Shown here one piece after another: positions 53,045 to 62,346 of a DNA stretch of 64,000 bases; the stretch's first letter is position 1; each line of letters starts with the position of its first letter. Under the pieces are notes generated by a model. That model saw only the letters and a program-made list of their open reading frames with translations. It had not been told where the DNA came from and did no database searches. The position numbers were made by a program, and so were the translations under genes. This DNA is from Pandoraea aquatica (GTDB taxonomy: Bacteria > Pseudomonadota > Gammaproteobacteria > Burkholderiales > Burkholderiaceae): positions 1,178,001 through 1,242,000 of the forward strand of contig NZ_CABPSN010000001.1 in NCBI RefSeq assembly GCF_902459565.1, given 5' to 3'.

Positions 53045-53238
53045 TTCGTCATTGTGGTTCCGATTGAACCGGTGCAACATTCGCGCCGCGCATCCGGAAG
53101 GACTCCGGGATGACTTTGCGAAATGCCGACGGTTAGATTGAACTCCGAACGAGTTACCGTGGTCTGACCCACTTCGGGCGCAATACTAAGTTGGCTTTGT
53201 TCCGCGTAATTTTCACGAGTGTCTTTAGTCATTTTCAT
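53041..53238 (-). CDS. Possible small ORF coupled to the glycoside hydrolase gene
   Basis: 65 codons, starting MKMTKDTRENYAEQSQL. It has GAGG 8 bases before its ATG, and its TGA overlaps the ATG of the giant gene in an ATGA junction, in a different frame. The giant gene has no strong ribosome-binding site of its own, so this ORF could supply coupled translation. Its base composition is less GC-rich than the surroundings. No signal peptide, membrane segment or known domain is visible. It may also be a chance ORF in the leader. Confidence 0.35.
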   Translation of the reverse strand: MKMTKDTRENYAEQSQLSIAPEVGQTTVTRSEFNLTVGISQSHPGVLPDARRECCTGSIGTTMTK

Positions 53239-53598
53239 TTGAACGACCTCGTGTCACGCGCAAGCGCTACGCCCCAAAATAGGGAAATCCCGGCGACCGC
53301 AGCGCTGACAAGGCATGTTTGCCTGCGGTGCAACAATCCTCAAATTCGCGCTGTAGGACAAACCACCCGTGCCTTGGTAAATGCGCACGGACATTCGGAT
53401 TCCTGTCTTCTGCGCGTGTGTCGGCACTGAATTTTTTGCAATTCACTGCTGAGCGATTCACATCTTCCCGCCCCTTTGCAATTCGTCGATGATGCGTGCG
53501 GCCGCAGGCTTTGCGGCTCGGACTTGCACGCCCGTCGCCTTTCTTCGGTTCGCGTCGGCTTACGGTTCGCTGACTCATTCACTACGAGCCAACGCGTC
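53239..53598. other. Intergenic gap between the glycoside hydrolase and secretion operons
   Basis: About 360 bases separate two divergent units. It must hold both promoters, but I could not identify convincing -35/-10 pairs, hairpins or repeats. Local base composition is more AT-rich than in the neighbouring genes. Confidence 0.4.
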
Positions 53599-54057
53599 AT
53601 GAAACTTCGTCTGCCCGCCCGCCGCCGTTCCTCCGTCGCCAGCCTTCGTCGCGCTCAACGGGGCTTCACGTTGCTCGAACTGCTCGTGGTCGTGGTGATC
53701 ATCGGCCTGCTCGCGGCTTACGTCGGGCCGAAGTACTTCGCGCAATTGCGCAAGTCCGAAGTGACGGTGGCAAAGGCGCAGATCGACGCGTTCACCAAGT
53801 CGCTCGATGCGTATCGCCTTGACGTCGGTCGCTACCCCACCACCGCCGAAGGGCTCAACGCGCTGATGGTCGCGCCGACCGCCGCCGGGCAGGCGTGGAA
53901 CGGCCCGTATCTCCAGAAGGCCATTCCGCTCGACCCGTGGGGGCACGCCTACCAGTACCACTCGCCCGGTGCGAAGGGCGAGTACGAAGTGATCTCGTAC
54001 GGCCGCGACGGACAGCCCGGCGGCTCGGGCGACGACGCCGACATCGCGTCGCAGTAA
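53599..54057 (+). CDS. gspG: Type II secretion major pseudopilin, GspG-like
   Basis: 152 residues. The prepilin motif RGFTLLELLVVVVIIGLLAAYV is split by the predicted peptidase cut between Gly and Phe, with Glu at position 5 of the mature protein. The C-terminal half (PTTAEGLNAL, IPLDPWGHAYQY, GDDADIAS) follows GspG, whose end binds calcium. It would form the main body of the pseudopilus. It is the first gene of a 12-gene plus-strand operon, and its ribosome-binding site is weak. No prepilin peptidase gene is in the window, so processing must use one encoded elsewhere. Confidence 0.93.
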   Translation: MKLRLPARRRSSVASLRRAQRGFTLLELLVVVVIIGLLAAYVGPKYFAQLRKSEVTVAKAQIDAFTKSLDAYRLDVGRYPTTAEGLNALMVAPTAAGQAWNGPYLQKAIPLDPWGHAYQYHSPGAKGEYEVISYGRDGQPGGSGDDADIASQ

Positions 54058-54094
54058 GCCGCTGTCGCGAATCTGACGCAACACCGACCGACGC

Positions 54095-55315
54095 ATGCAC
54101 TTCGACGTTCGCACGATCGGGCCGCAGGGCACGATCGAGACACTCCGCATCGAGGCCGACAGCCCCGAGGACGCGCGTCGCCGTGCGCAGCTCGATGGCC
54201 GCTTCGTCAGCGAAGTGCGCACGGTTCGCGCGGCCTCGCTGCTGCCGCAACGCTTCGGCCTCGGCGGCGGCAAAGCCCTCGGTGGCGCGAAGAAGCTCTC
54301 ACTGGTGCTCTTCAGTCAGGAATTACTCGCGCTCATCAACGCCGGACTCGGTGTCGTCGAGTCGTTGCAGGCGCTGCACGAGAAGGAAAGCAACCCCGGC
54401 ATTCGCGAATGCCTGCACCGTCTGCTGGAAAGCCTCTCGTCGGGCAAACGCTTCTCTGCCGCGCTCGCCGAACAGCCGCGCCTCTTCCCGCCGCTTTACG
54501 TCGGCATCGTGCAAGCTGCCGAAGGCACGAGCGACCTCCCGCGCTCACTCGCGCGCTACGTCGACTATCAGCAACGCGTGGACAGCGTGCGCAACAAGGT
54601 CGTGAGCGCGGCCATCTATCCGTGCATTCTCATGTCGGTCGGCGGCGCGGTGAGTTTCTTTCTAATGATGTACGTGGTGCCGCGCTTCGCCGAGGTGTAT
54701 CAGGGCGCGGGACGCCAACTCCCCTTTGCGTCGCAACTGATGCTCGACTTCGGGCAACTCGTGAGTGCCCACACCACGCTCTTTCTCGCAGCCCAAGGCG
54801 CGTTCGTGCTCGCGCTCGTCACACTGTGGCGACGCTTGCAGCGCAGAGGCGGTGTCGTGCTGTTGCTCTCACGCATTCCGGTGTTGCGCGAGCGCGTTCG
54901 CATCTATGAGCTTGCGCGCGTCTATCTGACGCTGGGCATGCTGCTCGAAGGGGGTATCACGATTCTTCGGGCGCTCGCCACCGTGCAGCCTATGGCCTCT
55001 GTGAATCTGCGCGCTGCGCTCGGCGCGGCGTCTGCCAGTGTCGATGCGGGTACGCCGCTGTCGAGTGCTTTCGAAGCAGCCGGCCTCACGACACCGATCT
55101 CCCTGCGCATGCTGCGCGTTGGCGAGCGCACCGGCGAGATGGGGCCGATGCTGACACAGTCGGCCGCGTTCTACGACGGCGAAATCGACCGCTGGATCGA
55201 TCGCTTCACGCGTTCGTTCGAGCCGGTGCTCATGGCGGCCATCGGCCTTGTCGTCGGGGCCATCGTGATTTTGCTGTACATGCCGATCTTCGATCTGGCG
55301 GGAGACCTCTCGTGA
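54095..55315 (+). CDS. gspF: Inner-membrane platform protein GspF/PilC family
   Basis: 406 residues with the two repeated GspF cytoplasmic domains and three membrane segments (near 170-200, 225-250 and 375-395). Typical stretches are LVLFSQELLALINAGLGVVESL and the matching second-repeat VYLTLGMLLEGGITILRAL. It anchors the assembly ATPase and the pseudopilus base. Its stop overlaps the GTG start of the ATPase gene, so the two are coupled. Confidence 0.95.
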   Translation: MHFDVRTIGPQGTIETLRIEADSPEDARRRAQLDGRFVSEVRTVRAASLLPQRFGLGGGKALGGAKKLSLVLFSQELLALINAGLGVVESLQALHEKESNPGIRECLHRLLESLSSGKRFSAALAEQPRLFPPLYVGIVQAAEGTSDLPRSLARYVDYQQRVDSVRNKVVSAAIYPCILMSVGGAVSFFLMMYVVPRFAEVYQGAGRQLPFASQLMLDFGQLVSAHTTLFLAAQGAFVLALVTLWRRLQRRGGVVLLLSRIPVLRERVRIYELARVYLTLGMLLEGGITILRALATVQPMASVNLRAALGAASASVDAGTPLSSAFEAAGLTTPISLRMLRVGERTGEMGPMLTQSAAFYDGEIDRWIDRFTRSFEPVLMAAIGLVVGAIVILLYMPIFDLAGDLS

Positions 55316-57027
55316 GTACCCATGACCTCTCCCCAGCCGACATGCTCATCGATGCCGAGCTGCTCGCTCGCGCCCGTGAGATCCAACGTCAGGGCAACGA
55401 CCAGGCCAGTCACGACCTCGTGAGCGCGCTGCACTCGCTCACGGGCAGCGACTTGCGCGACGTCGTCCTCGCGCTCGGCGCGCAACTGGGCTTGCCGGTG
55501 ATGGATCTCGACGCGATGCTCGCCGCCCGGCCTGCGTTCGACGTCGTTTCGCTCTCGCAATCGTTGCAGCGCCATTGCGCGCTGCTCCACAGTGCCGACG
55601 GCGTACTCGTCGGCGTGGTGAGCGACCCCTTCGATCTCGATCTGCGCATCTGGTTGGGTGCGCGCGCCAATGCGCCAGCACCACTGCCATTCGCGCTGGC
55701 GTTGCACGACGATCTGCGCGCCTATCTTGCCAAACAGGAAGAAACGGCGCGGGCGATCGATCACGTGGTGTCGGGCGACGCCGGTGGCGCAGGCAACGAT
55801 CGCACATCGACGCGTCTCTCGTTCGCCAGCGTGGCCGAAGGGGCCAGTCCCGCCGTCAAGCTCGTCAATTCGACGCTGTACGACGCGCTCAAAGCCGGTG
55901 CCTCAGACATCCACCTTGAAAGCACCGCGACGGGACTGGCGATCAAATATCGTGTCGACGGCGTGCTCGATCACGCGGCATCGGCACGCGGCACCGATCT
56001 CGCCGAGCAGGCGATTTCGCGCCTGAAGGTGCTCGCGGAACTCGACATCGCCGAGCGGCGCATTCCGCAGGACGGCAGTTTCCGCGTGGAAGCCGCCGGT
56101 CGCGACATCGATCTGCGCGTCTCGATCATGCCGAGTATTCACGGCGAAGACGCCGTGATCCGTATTCTCGACAAGCGCGCCATGATCGAAGCCTACGGCG
56201 CGCTCACGCTTGAAGCGCTCGGCTTCGACCCGGCCTCACTCGTGAGCCTGCGTGCGCTGGCCCGCGAAGCCTACGGCATGCTGCTCGTGACCGGCCCGAC
56301 CGGTTCGGGCAAGACGACCACGCTCTACGCGGCGCTCACCGAAATCCACGATGGCCGCGAGAAGATCATCACCATCGAAGACCCCGTCGAATACCAGTTG
56401 CCGGGCATCTTGCAGATTCCGGTGAACGAGAAGAAAGGACTGACGTTTGCCAAGGGTCTGCGCTCGATCCTGCGTCACGACCCCGACAAGATCATGGTCG
56501 GGGAAATCCGCGACCGGGAGACCGCCGAGATCGCCGTGCAATCGGCGTTGACGGGCCACCTCGTGCTCACGACCGTCCACGCGAACAATGTGTTCGACGT
56601 CTTCGGGCGCTTCAATCACATGGGGATCGATCCGTACGCGTTCGTCTCGGCGCTTAACGGCATCTGGGCGCAACGGCTCATGCGCGTGAATTGCCCGCAC
56701 TGCCGCGAGGAAGCCCCCACGCCGGACGATGCCGAACTCGCTAGCGTCGGGCTGACGCGCGCAGATGTCATCGACTTCCGCTTCATGCGCGGCAGAGGGT
56801 GTTCACATTGCCGTGGCTCGGGCTACAAGGGACGCCGCTCGATTGCCGAGATCCTGATGCTCAACGACGAGCTTCGCGAACTGGTGGTGGACAAGCGTCC
56901 GATTCGCCAGATCAAGGCCGCCGCGCACGCCAATGGCACGCGCAGCCTGCGTCATGCCGCGTTGATGCTTGTGCGCGCGGGCGACAGCACCCTTGAGGAA
57001 GTCCGGCGGGTGACGACGAATGCTTGA
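55312..57027 (+). CDS. gspE: Secretion/pilus assembly ATPase, GspE family
   Basis: 571 residues. An N-terminal GspE-type domain precedes the motor domain with Walker A GPTGSGKTTTLYAA near residue 327, the Asp box, Walker B IMVGEIRDRETAEIAV and a His box. The zinc-binding tetracysteine CPHCREE ... CSHCRGSGYKG is intact, as in GspE/PilB extension ATPases rather than retraction ATPases. The GTG at 55312 has GGGAG upstream and overlaps the gspF stop. It drives pseudopilus assembly. Its end overlaps the next gene by 8 bases. Confidence 0.96.
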   Translation: MSTHDLSPADMLIDAELLARAREIQRQGNDQASHDLVSALHSLTGSDLRDVVLALGAQLGLPVMDLDAMLAARPAFDVVSLSQSLQRHCALLHSADGVLVGVVSDPFDLDLRIWLGARANAPAPLPFALALHDDLRAYLAKQEETARAIDHVVSGDAGGAGNDRTSTRLSFASVAEGASPAVKLVNSTLYDALKAGASDIHLESTATGLAIKYRVDGVLDHAASARGTDLAEQAISRLKVLAELDIAERRIPQDGSFRVEAAGRDIDLRVSIMPSIHGEDAVIRILDKRAMIEAYGALTLEALGFDPASLVSLRALAREAYGMLLVTGPTGSGKTTTLYAALTEIHDGREKIITIEDPVEYQLPGILQIPVNEKKGLTFAKGLRSILRHDPDKIMVGEIRDRETAEIAVQSALTGHLVLTTVHANNVFDVFGRFNHMGIDPYAFVSALNGIWAQRLMRVNCPHCREEAPTPDDAELASVGLTRADVIDFRFMRGRGCSHCRGSGYKGRRSIAEILMLNDELRELVVDKRPIRQIKAAAHANGTRSLRHAALMLVRAGDSTLEEVRRVTTNA

Positions 57028-57856
57028 GTGGCGCACGCAATCCCTGCATCTGGGCGTATCGCGAAGCGCGGTAAGTCTCGTGTTGCACGAGCGGAAGACG
57101 CGGACATGGCGTGTGCTCGCTACGACGGTGCTCTCGTCCTCTGCGGGCGACGCCTTCTTGCCCGCACTGCGCGACGCGCTACACGAAATGCTCGTTGATC
57201 ACGCTAAGCACGCCAAGCAACGCGCCACGCTCGACATCGTGATCGACGACCGACTCGCACGCCTGTGGATGACCACGCCGCCGACCGGCGCGACACGTCT
57301 GTCCGACATCGAGGGCGCAGCCACGATGCGATTCGCCCATCTATTCGGCGAAATGCCGGAACACTGGCAGATCGCCGGGGACTGGCAGGTGACGCATCCG
57401 TTTTGCACCGTCGCCCTGCCCCGTGCGCTCGTCGACACGTTGACGGTGACGGCACAGGCGTGTCGTGTCCCCATCGTCGGTATCGCGCCGCAATTCGTGC
57501 GCGCGTGGAATCGATGGCAACGACATTGCCGCACACCCGGCTGGTTCGCCGTGATGCATGACGGCCTGCTGCGCCTCGGCATCACTGAGGGCACGCCCGT
57601 GCGCCTGCATGCGATGCACGAAGTGCCGATGCCGCCCGACCCCGACATCTACTGGTTGGCGCAGACGCTCTCGCGCACGGCCATGCTGACGGGCACTGCA
57701 CCGGTGACGACGCTACATCTGTGCGGCACCGTACCGAACGAAGGTCGCGTCACGCTCGCAGCGCTCAATCTCCATGCGCTGGCCACCCCGGCGGACCTTG
57801 CCGTGCACGACTGGCAGCCTTCCGACCTTCTGGCGACGGGAGGTGCGCTGGTATGA
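57020..57856 (+). CDS. PilM/GspL-like cytoplasmic platform protein (divergent)
   Basis: 278 residues with no clear catalytic motif. Its start LHLGVSRSAVSLVLHERKTRTWRVL resembles the opening LGIDIGxxxVKLVE of PilM/MshI-type actin-like proteins, and no membrane segment is visible. In such systems this protein binds the N-terminus of the PilN-like partner, which is the next gene. The assignment rests mainly on position between the ATPase and PilN/PilO-like genes, so it is moderate. The stop overlaps the next ATG in an ATGA junction. Confidence 0.6.
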   Translation: MLEWRTQSLHLGVSRSAVSLVLHERKTRTWRVLATTVLSSSAGDAFLPALRDALHEMLVDHAKHAKQRATLDIVIDDRLARLWMTTPPTGATRLSDIEGAATMRFAHLFGEMPEHWQIAGDWQVTHPFCTVALPRALVDTLTVTAQACRVPIVGIAPQFVRAWNRWQRHCRTPGWFAVMHDGLLRLGITEGTPVRLHAMHEVPMPPDPDIYWLAQTLSRTAMLTGTAPVTTLHLCGTVPNEGRVTLAALNLHALATPADLAVHDWQPSDLLATGGALV

Positions 57857-58407
57857 CACGCATCGCCATCGATTTCGCGCCGCGCGGTTGGCGACGCGCG
57901 CTTGGGTCACTGTCGCCGGTCTGGTACGCCGTGCTGGCGCTGGCCGTCGTCACCGCTATCGCCGCGTCGGTGCTCGGCTACCGTGTGTACGCACGGGATC
58001 AGGCGCGGCAGGCACTCGTCGATCGGATCGCGCAACGTGAGGCGGCCGAGGCGGCCCACGCGCGCGCGAATCCGCCCGTCGCCCCGATCGTCGTGCCGGT
58101 GGCACAAGCGAACGCGATCAACGCCATCGCCGGAACGCTCAATCTGCCGTGGCGCAGGCTGCGCGACACGCTCGACAACGCCGCCATGCCGAACGTCGCG
58201 CTGCTGTCGCTCGCTCCCGATCTGAACCGTCACTCGGTGCGTATCACAGCGGAGACAACGAATCCGGACGACATGATCGTCTACCTGCGGGTGCTGCGTG
58301 AGCAGCCCTTCTTTGTCGATGTGCAATTGACGCATCACGAGATCAACGATCAGGACATCAACCGCCCCATCCGCTTTCAGTTGGAGGCTGCATGGGCCGC
58401 GCGTTGA
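57853..58407 (+). CDS. PilN/GspL-C-like inner-membrane protein
   Basis: 184 residues. A short cytoplasmic N-terminus is followed by one membrane segment (WYAVLALAVVTAIAASVLGYRVY, about residues 22-44). A periplasmic part of coiled-coil and ferredoxin-like character follows, with no catalytic motif. This plan matches PilN or the C-terminal part of GspL. It overlaps both neighbours and would link the cytoplasmic PilM-like protein to the periplasmic PilO/PilP-like proteins. Confidence 0.65.
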   Translation: MTRIAIDFAPRGWRRALGSLSPVWYAVLALAVVTAIAASVLGYRVYARDQARQALVDRIAQREAAEAAHARANPPVAPIVVPVAQANAINAIAGTLNLPWRRLRDTLDNAAMPNVALLSLAPDLNRHSVRITAETTNPDDMIVYLRVLREQPFFVDVQLTHHEINDQDINRPIRFQLEAAWAAR

Positions 58408-58982
58408 AACTCCGTCGGCCCGGGATGCCAGGTGCACCGCTGCTGAGCGCGCGACTCGCCGTCGCACGTCTGGGGGCTGCACGTACCGCCGTCCTGGCGC
58501 TGTTGCTGGTCGCACTCATAGCGCTTGGCGTATTCGGTGTGTCGTTCTCGCGCGACGACACGTCTTCCGCCAGCGCAGTGCTGGCCGCCGTCTCGGGTCA
58601 GCGCCGTTCGCCCGTCGCCGAAGCGGACCCGGTCGATGCACACCTGCTAGCCTTCTTCGCGACGCTCGGCAACCGTCGGCAGAACGATCTGCACATCAAG
58701 CTGTTATTCGATCTGGCGAAGCAGAACGGTCTGACGCTGCGCCAAGGCGAATACCAGTACGGGTATGACAACGCCGCGCGCGTCGCGACGTGTCAGGTCG
58801 TGCTGCCGCTCAAGGGCAACTACGACGCGATCTGGCATTTCGTGCTGGAAGTCCTCCGGACGCTGCCGTTCGCCGCCTTGCAGGACATCAATTTCAAGCG
58901 CGACGCCATCGGCGACGCTGCGGTGAGCGCGCAGGTCCGCTTCACGCTTTATCTCCGGGATGTCCCGGCACGCACGCCATGA
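58392..58982 (+). CDS. PilO/GspM-like inner-membrane protein
   Basis: 196 residues. A basic N-terminus, one membrane segment (ARTAVLALLLVALIALGVFGVSF, about residues 30-52) and a periplasmic domain match the PilO/GspM plan. GGAGG lies just upstream of the ATG. The gene starts inside the end of the PilN-like gene and ends over the start of the next gene (ATGA). It would form the usual PilN-PilO pair. Confidence 0.65.
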   Translation: MGRALKLRRPGMPGAPLLSARLAVARLGAARTAVLALLLVALIALGVFGVSFSRDDTSSASAVLAAVSGQRRSPVAEADPVDAHLLAFFATLGNRRQNDLHIKLLFDLAKQNGLTLRQGEYQYGYDNAARVATCQVVLPLKGNYDAIWHFVLEVLRTLPFAALQDINFKRDAIGDAAVSAQVRFTLYLRDVPARTP

Positions 58983-59650
58983 CGCCGCGTCGCCTGCTGC
59001 TCTGGGGGTCGCTCGCCGCGAGCATCGCGGCTGCGCTCGCGGATCCCTCGTCGCTGCCATTTTTCGCGTCGTCGGCTTCCACCACGCCGGTAGCCGCACA
59101 CGTCGTGCGGGCGCACAGGCCTGTGAGGCCTGTGTCAGCGACGGCGAACCCAACGACGGCACCGGTCGCTTCCTCTGCTGCGGGCGCGACCACCGACACC
59201 AGCGACGACGCCCTCGCAGCGGAACGTCGGGAGTTGCTGCGGCAAGTCCGCGCGTTCGTGTCGGGTAGCGGGCCGAGCGTCGGGGCATCGTCCATCGTCG
59301 CACCGACGCCACGCGAGACGCAGGCCGACGAAGACGGTGCGCCTGCGCCGCAGCGCCTGTTCGTCAGTCAGAACTGGGGGCCGCCGCCGCCCGCACCTTC
59401 TTCCGCACCGGTGCCCACCACGCCCCTGCCGCCGACTGCCCCACCGTTGCCGTTCACGTATCTCGGCAAGGCGCTCGCGGCCGGCGCGTGGGAGGTTTAT
59501 CTGGCGCGCGGCGAGAAGACTTTCATCGTGCATGAGAACTCCGTCGTCGACGACGTGTATCGCGTCGCGTCCATCAAGCCGCCGCGCCTGTCGCTCATTT
59601 ACATTCCCATGAACCAGCAGCAAGAGTTGGATATCGGAGGCACACAGTGA
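58979..59650 (+). CDS. PilP/GspC-like periplasmic protein
   Basis: 223 residues. A hydrophobic N-terminal segment (signal peptide or anchor, about residues 8-22) leads into a long Ala/Pro/Thr-rich linker. It ends with a small domain (PFTYLGKALAAGAWEVYLARGEKTFIVHENSVV) like the secretin-contacting domain of PilP/GspC. Its stop overlaps the GTG start of the secretin gene. It probably joins the inner-membrane platform to the secretin. The linker is unusually rich in proline. Confidence 0.7.
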   Translation: MTPRRLLLWGSLAASIAAALADPSSLPFFASSASTTPVAAHVVRAHRPVRPVSATANPTTAPVASSAAGATTDTSDDALAAERRELLRQVRAFVSGSGPSVGASSIVAPTPRETQADEDGAPAPQRLFVSQNWGPPPPAPSSAPVPTTPLPPTAPPLPFTYLGKALAAGAWEVYLARGEKTFIVHENSVVDDVYRVASIKPPRLSLIYIPMNQQQELDIGGTQ

Positions 59651-61794
59651 AGTTGCCACGCCCTTCACCCAGTGCCCTCCGGAGATCGCGCTCGCCGCTA
59701 TTGCATGGCACGGCCGCGCTCACGCTCGTCGTGCTGTCCGGATGCGCCGCGCAATTGGCGCTGCGCGACGGTCGCGACCTGATGGCCCACGACCAGCCCG
59801 AGGCCGGTCTGAAGAAGTTGCAGGAAGCGAGCAACCGCGCACCGGATAACGGCGAATACCGCCTGATCTATCTCAACGCCCGCGACAAGACATTGCAGGA
59901 CTTCCTCGCCAGCGGTGAGAAGGAGATGGCGGCAGGCAAGTATCAGGCCGCGCGCCCGTGGTTCAGGCGGGCGCTCGATCTCGACCCGAACAGCGAGAAA
60001 GCGAAGTCCGATCTGCGCACGCTCGATGCCTTGCTGCGTCACCAGAACATGATCAAGCAGGCGTCCATTTCGATGGACGAGCGCCGGTACGACGCCGCGC
60101 GAAAGACGCTCGAACAGATTCTGCGCGAGCGTCCGGAGAACGATGCGGCGCGCGCCATGCTCGCCGAAGTGGAGTCGCGCGCCGCGCAGCCGGTGCTGAG
60201 CGCCGAGCTGTCCGACGCGTATCGTCAGCCGATCTCGATCGAGTTTCGCGACGCCCCGCTGCGCCAGGTCTTCCAGGTCATTGCACAGCGCTCGGGCCTG
60301 AACTTCGTCTTCGACAAGGATCTGAAGACCGACACCAAGGTCTCGATTGCCCTGCGTAACAGCACGGTGGAACAGGCGCTGTACTTCCTGCTTGTGACGA
60401 ACCAGCTGGAGCAGCAGGTGATGGACAACAACACGTTGCTCATCTACCCGAACCTGCCCGCGAAGGTGCGCGAATACAAGGAGATGGTGGTGCGCACCTT
60501 CTTCCTGAACAACGCCGACGCGAAGCTGGTCGCCGCCTCCCTCAAGACGCTGACCAAGTCGACGGACATCGTCGTCGACGAGAAGCTCAACGCCGTGATC
60601 GTGCGCGACACGCCCGAGGCGATCCGCGTCGCCGAACAGGTCGTGGCACTTCAGGATCGCGCCGAGCCGGAGGTCGTGCTCGACGTGGAAGTGCTGGAAA
60701 TCGCGCGCACGCGGTTGCAGAACCTCGGCATTCAATGGCCGGACAAAGTGGTGCTCTCACCGCTGGCGTCCGCCGGCAATGGGGCCGCGCTCACGCTGGC
60801 CGATCTGCTCTCGCCCACGCGCAACTCGGTGAGCGTCGGCAACCCGTCGGCGACGGTCAACCTCAACGTCAACGACGGTGACACGAACATCCTCGCCAAT
60901 CCGCGCATTCGCGTGCGCAACAAGGAAAAGGCCAAGATCCTGATCGGCGACAAGGTGCCCGTCATCTCGACGACCATCAGCGGCGGCGTGGGCACGTTCG
61001 CGTCCGAATCGGTGAGCTATATCGATGTGGGGCTGACGCTCAACGTCGAGCCGACCATCTACATGAACGATCAGGTTGGCATTCGCATCGCGATGGAAGT
61101 CAGCAGCCTCGGACAGCAGACGATCACGAAGTCGGGCAGCACGGTATTCCAGATCGGCACACGGCAGGCATCGACCGTGCTTCAGTTGAAGGACGGCGAG
61201 AATCAGGTGCTCGCCGGTCTGCTCAACACGCAGGAGCAAACGTCGGGCAACAAGATTCCTGGACTTGGCGACTTCCCCATCCTCGGCCGCCTGTTCGGCA
61301 ATACGACCAACAACGACAAGAAGACGGAGATCGTGCTGTCGATCACGCCGCACATCGTGCGTAACGTGACGCGTCCGGCCGAGAGCGCCACCGAATTCCT
61401 GTCGGGCACTCAGGGCAATTTCCGGCGACGTCCTGCCGCAGCACTTCCGGACGCCACGCCACGCCCGCAAACCGCCATCGTGCCGGGGGTCGTGATGACG
61501 ACCTCGGGTGCGGGCGGTGCCGCCGTCTCGGCGAACGGCCTCTCGTTGTATGAGGCGTCGCACGGTGCGCCTGCCGGGACGCCGCCCGCCCCTGCGCCTT
61601 CCGCTGCACCCGCGCCGGTTGCGCCGCTGCCGCCTGCGGCAACGCCCCCGGCCGCCGGCACTGCTCCGCCGCCGGGTAATCCGGTGCCGTCTCCCGCACC
61701 GCCCGCGACGACAGTACTCGGCCCGACCAGCGATCCGGTGCCGCTCTCGTCGCAACAGCCTGTGCCCGTGGGCGGCGCACCGGCCCCGCGCTGA
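59647..61794 (+). CDS. Outer-membrane secretin, lipoprotein with TPR region (GspD/PilQ superfamily)
   Basis: 715 residues. A lipobox LSGC near residue 33 suggests a lipoprotein. Residues about 45-170 contain TPR-like repeats, followed by an STN-type domain (FRDAPLRQVFQVIAQRSGLNF), a secretin N domain, and the C-terminal secretin core with NILANPRIRVRNKEKAKILIGDKVPV and the later VLAGLLNTQEQ ... GDFPILGRLF. The last 100 residues are a Pro/Ala-rich tail. It would form the outer-membrane channel. The TPR-STN front end differs from the N0-N3 plan of classical GspD and is closer to MshL-like or atypical secretins. The start is GTG at 59647. Confidence 0.92.
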   Translation: MKLPRPSPSALRRSRSPLLHGTAALTLVVLSGCAAQLALRDGRDLMAHDQPEAGLKKLQEASNRAPDNGEYRLIYLNARDKTLQDFLASGEKEMAAGKYQAARPWFRRALDLDPNSEKAKSDLRTLDALLRHQNMIKQASISMDERRYDAARKTLEQILRERPENDAARAMLAEVESRAAQPVLSAELSDAYRQPISIEFRDAPLRQVFQVIAQRSGLNFVFDKDLKTDTKVSIALRNSTVEQALYFLLVTNQLEQQVMDNNTLLIYPNLPAKVREYKEMVVRTFFLNNADAKLVAASLKTLTKSTDIVVDEKLNAVIVRDTPEAIRVAEQVVALQDRAEPEVVLDVEVLEIARTRLQNLGIQWPDKVVLSPLASAGNGAALTLADLLSPTRNSVSVGNPSATVNLNVNDGDTNILANPRIRVRNKEKAKILIGDKVPVISTTISGGVGTFASESVSYIDVGLTLNVEPTIYMNDQVGIRIAMEVSSLGQQTITKSGSTVFQIGTRQASTVLQLKDGENQVLAGLLNTQEQTSGNKIPGLGDFPILGRLFGNTTNNDKKTEIVLSITPHIVRNVTRPAESATEFLSGTQGNFRRRPAAALPDATPRPQTAIVPGVVMTTSGAGGAAVSANGLSLYEASHGAPAGTPPAPAPSAAPAPVAPLPPAATPPAAGTAPPPGNPVPSPAPPATTVLGPTSDPVPLSSQQPVPVGGAPAPR

Positions 61795-62339
61795 TGCGCA
61801 TGACGCGGATGCCGCCTCGCGCCAGACCCGCCGCCCGCCCGGGGTCTGGCAAGACTGCCTCGTCTGCCGTATCGCAGCGCGGCTTCACGATGATCGAGCT
61901 GCTGGTCACGCTCGCCATCATGGCGATGCTGGCGACGCTCGCCGTGCCCGTATCGCAACTGGCCGTGCAGCGTCGTCAGGAGCAGGAACTCGCGCGCGAT
62001 CTGCGCGAGATCCGTCACGCCATCGACGCTTACAAACGGGCGTGGGACACCGGTCATATGGAACGAAAGGCGACGGAGACGGGTTATCCGCCATCGCTCG
62101 AAATTCTCGTGCAGGGCGTGCCGGACATGCGCGATCCGAAGCGCAAGCGTCAGTACTTCCTGCGCCGCATTCCGCGCGATCCGTTCAACAACGACGACTC
62201 GCTCACCGACTCGCAGACGTGGGGCAAACGCAGCTACGCCAGTCCGCCCGACTCACCCGCCGAGGGCGACGACATCTACGACGTCTACACGCTGTCGCAC
62301 GGCGTGAGCCTGAACGGCGTGCCCTACCGTCTCTGGTGA
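61794..62339 (+). CDS. Pseudopilin (GspG-like)
   Basis: 181 residues. The prepilin motif QRGFTMIELLVTLAIMAML has Glu at mature position 5. The N-terminal leader before the cut is long and basic, about 30 residues. A following LREIRHAIDAYKRAWD helix and PRDPFNNDDSL are pseudopilin-like. It overlaps the secretin stop by one base. Confidence 0.88.
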   Translation: MRMTRMPPRARPAARPGSGKTASSAVSQRGFTMIELLVTLAIMAMLATLAVPVSQLAVQRRQEQELARDLREIRHAIDAYKRAWDTGHMERKATETGYPPSLEILVQGVPDMRDPKRKRQYFLRRIPRDPFNNDDSLTDSQTWGKRSYASPPDSPAEGDDIYDVYTLSHGVSLNGVPYRLW

Positions 62340-62346
62340 TCCGACC

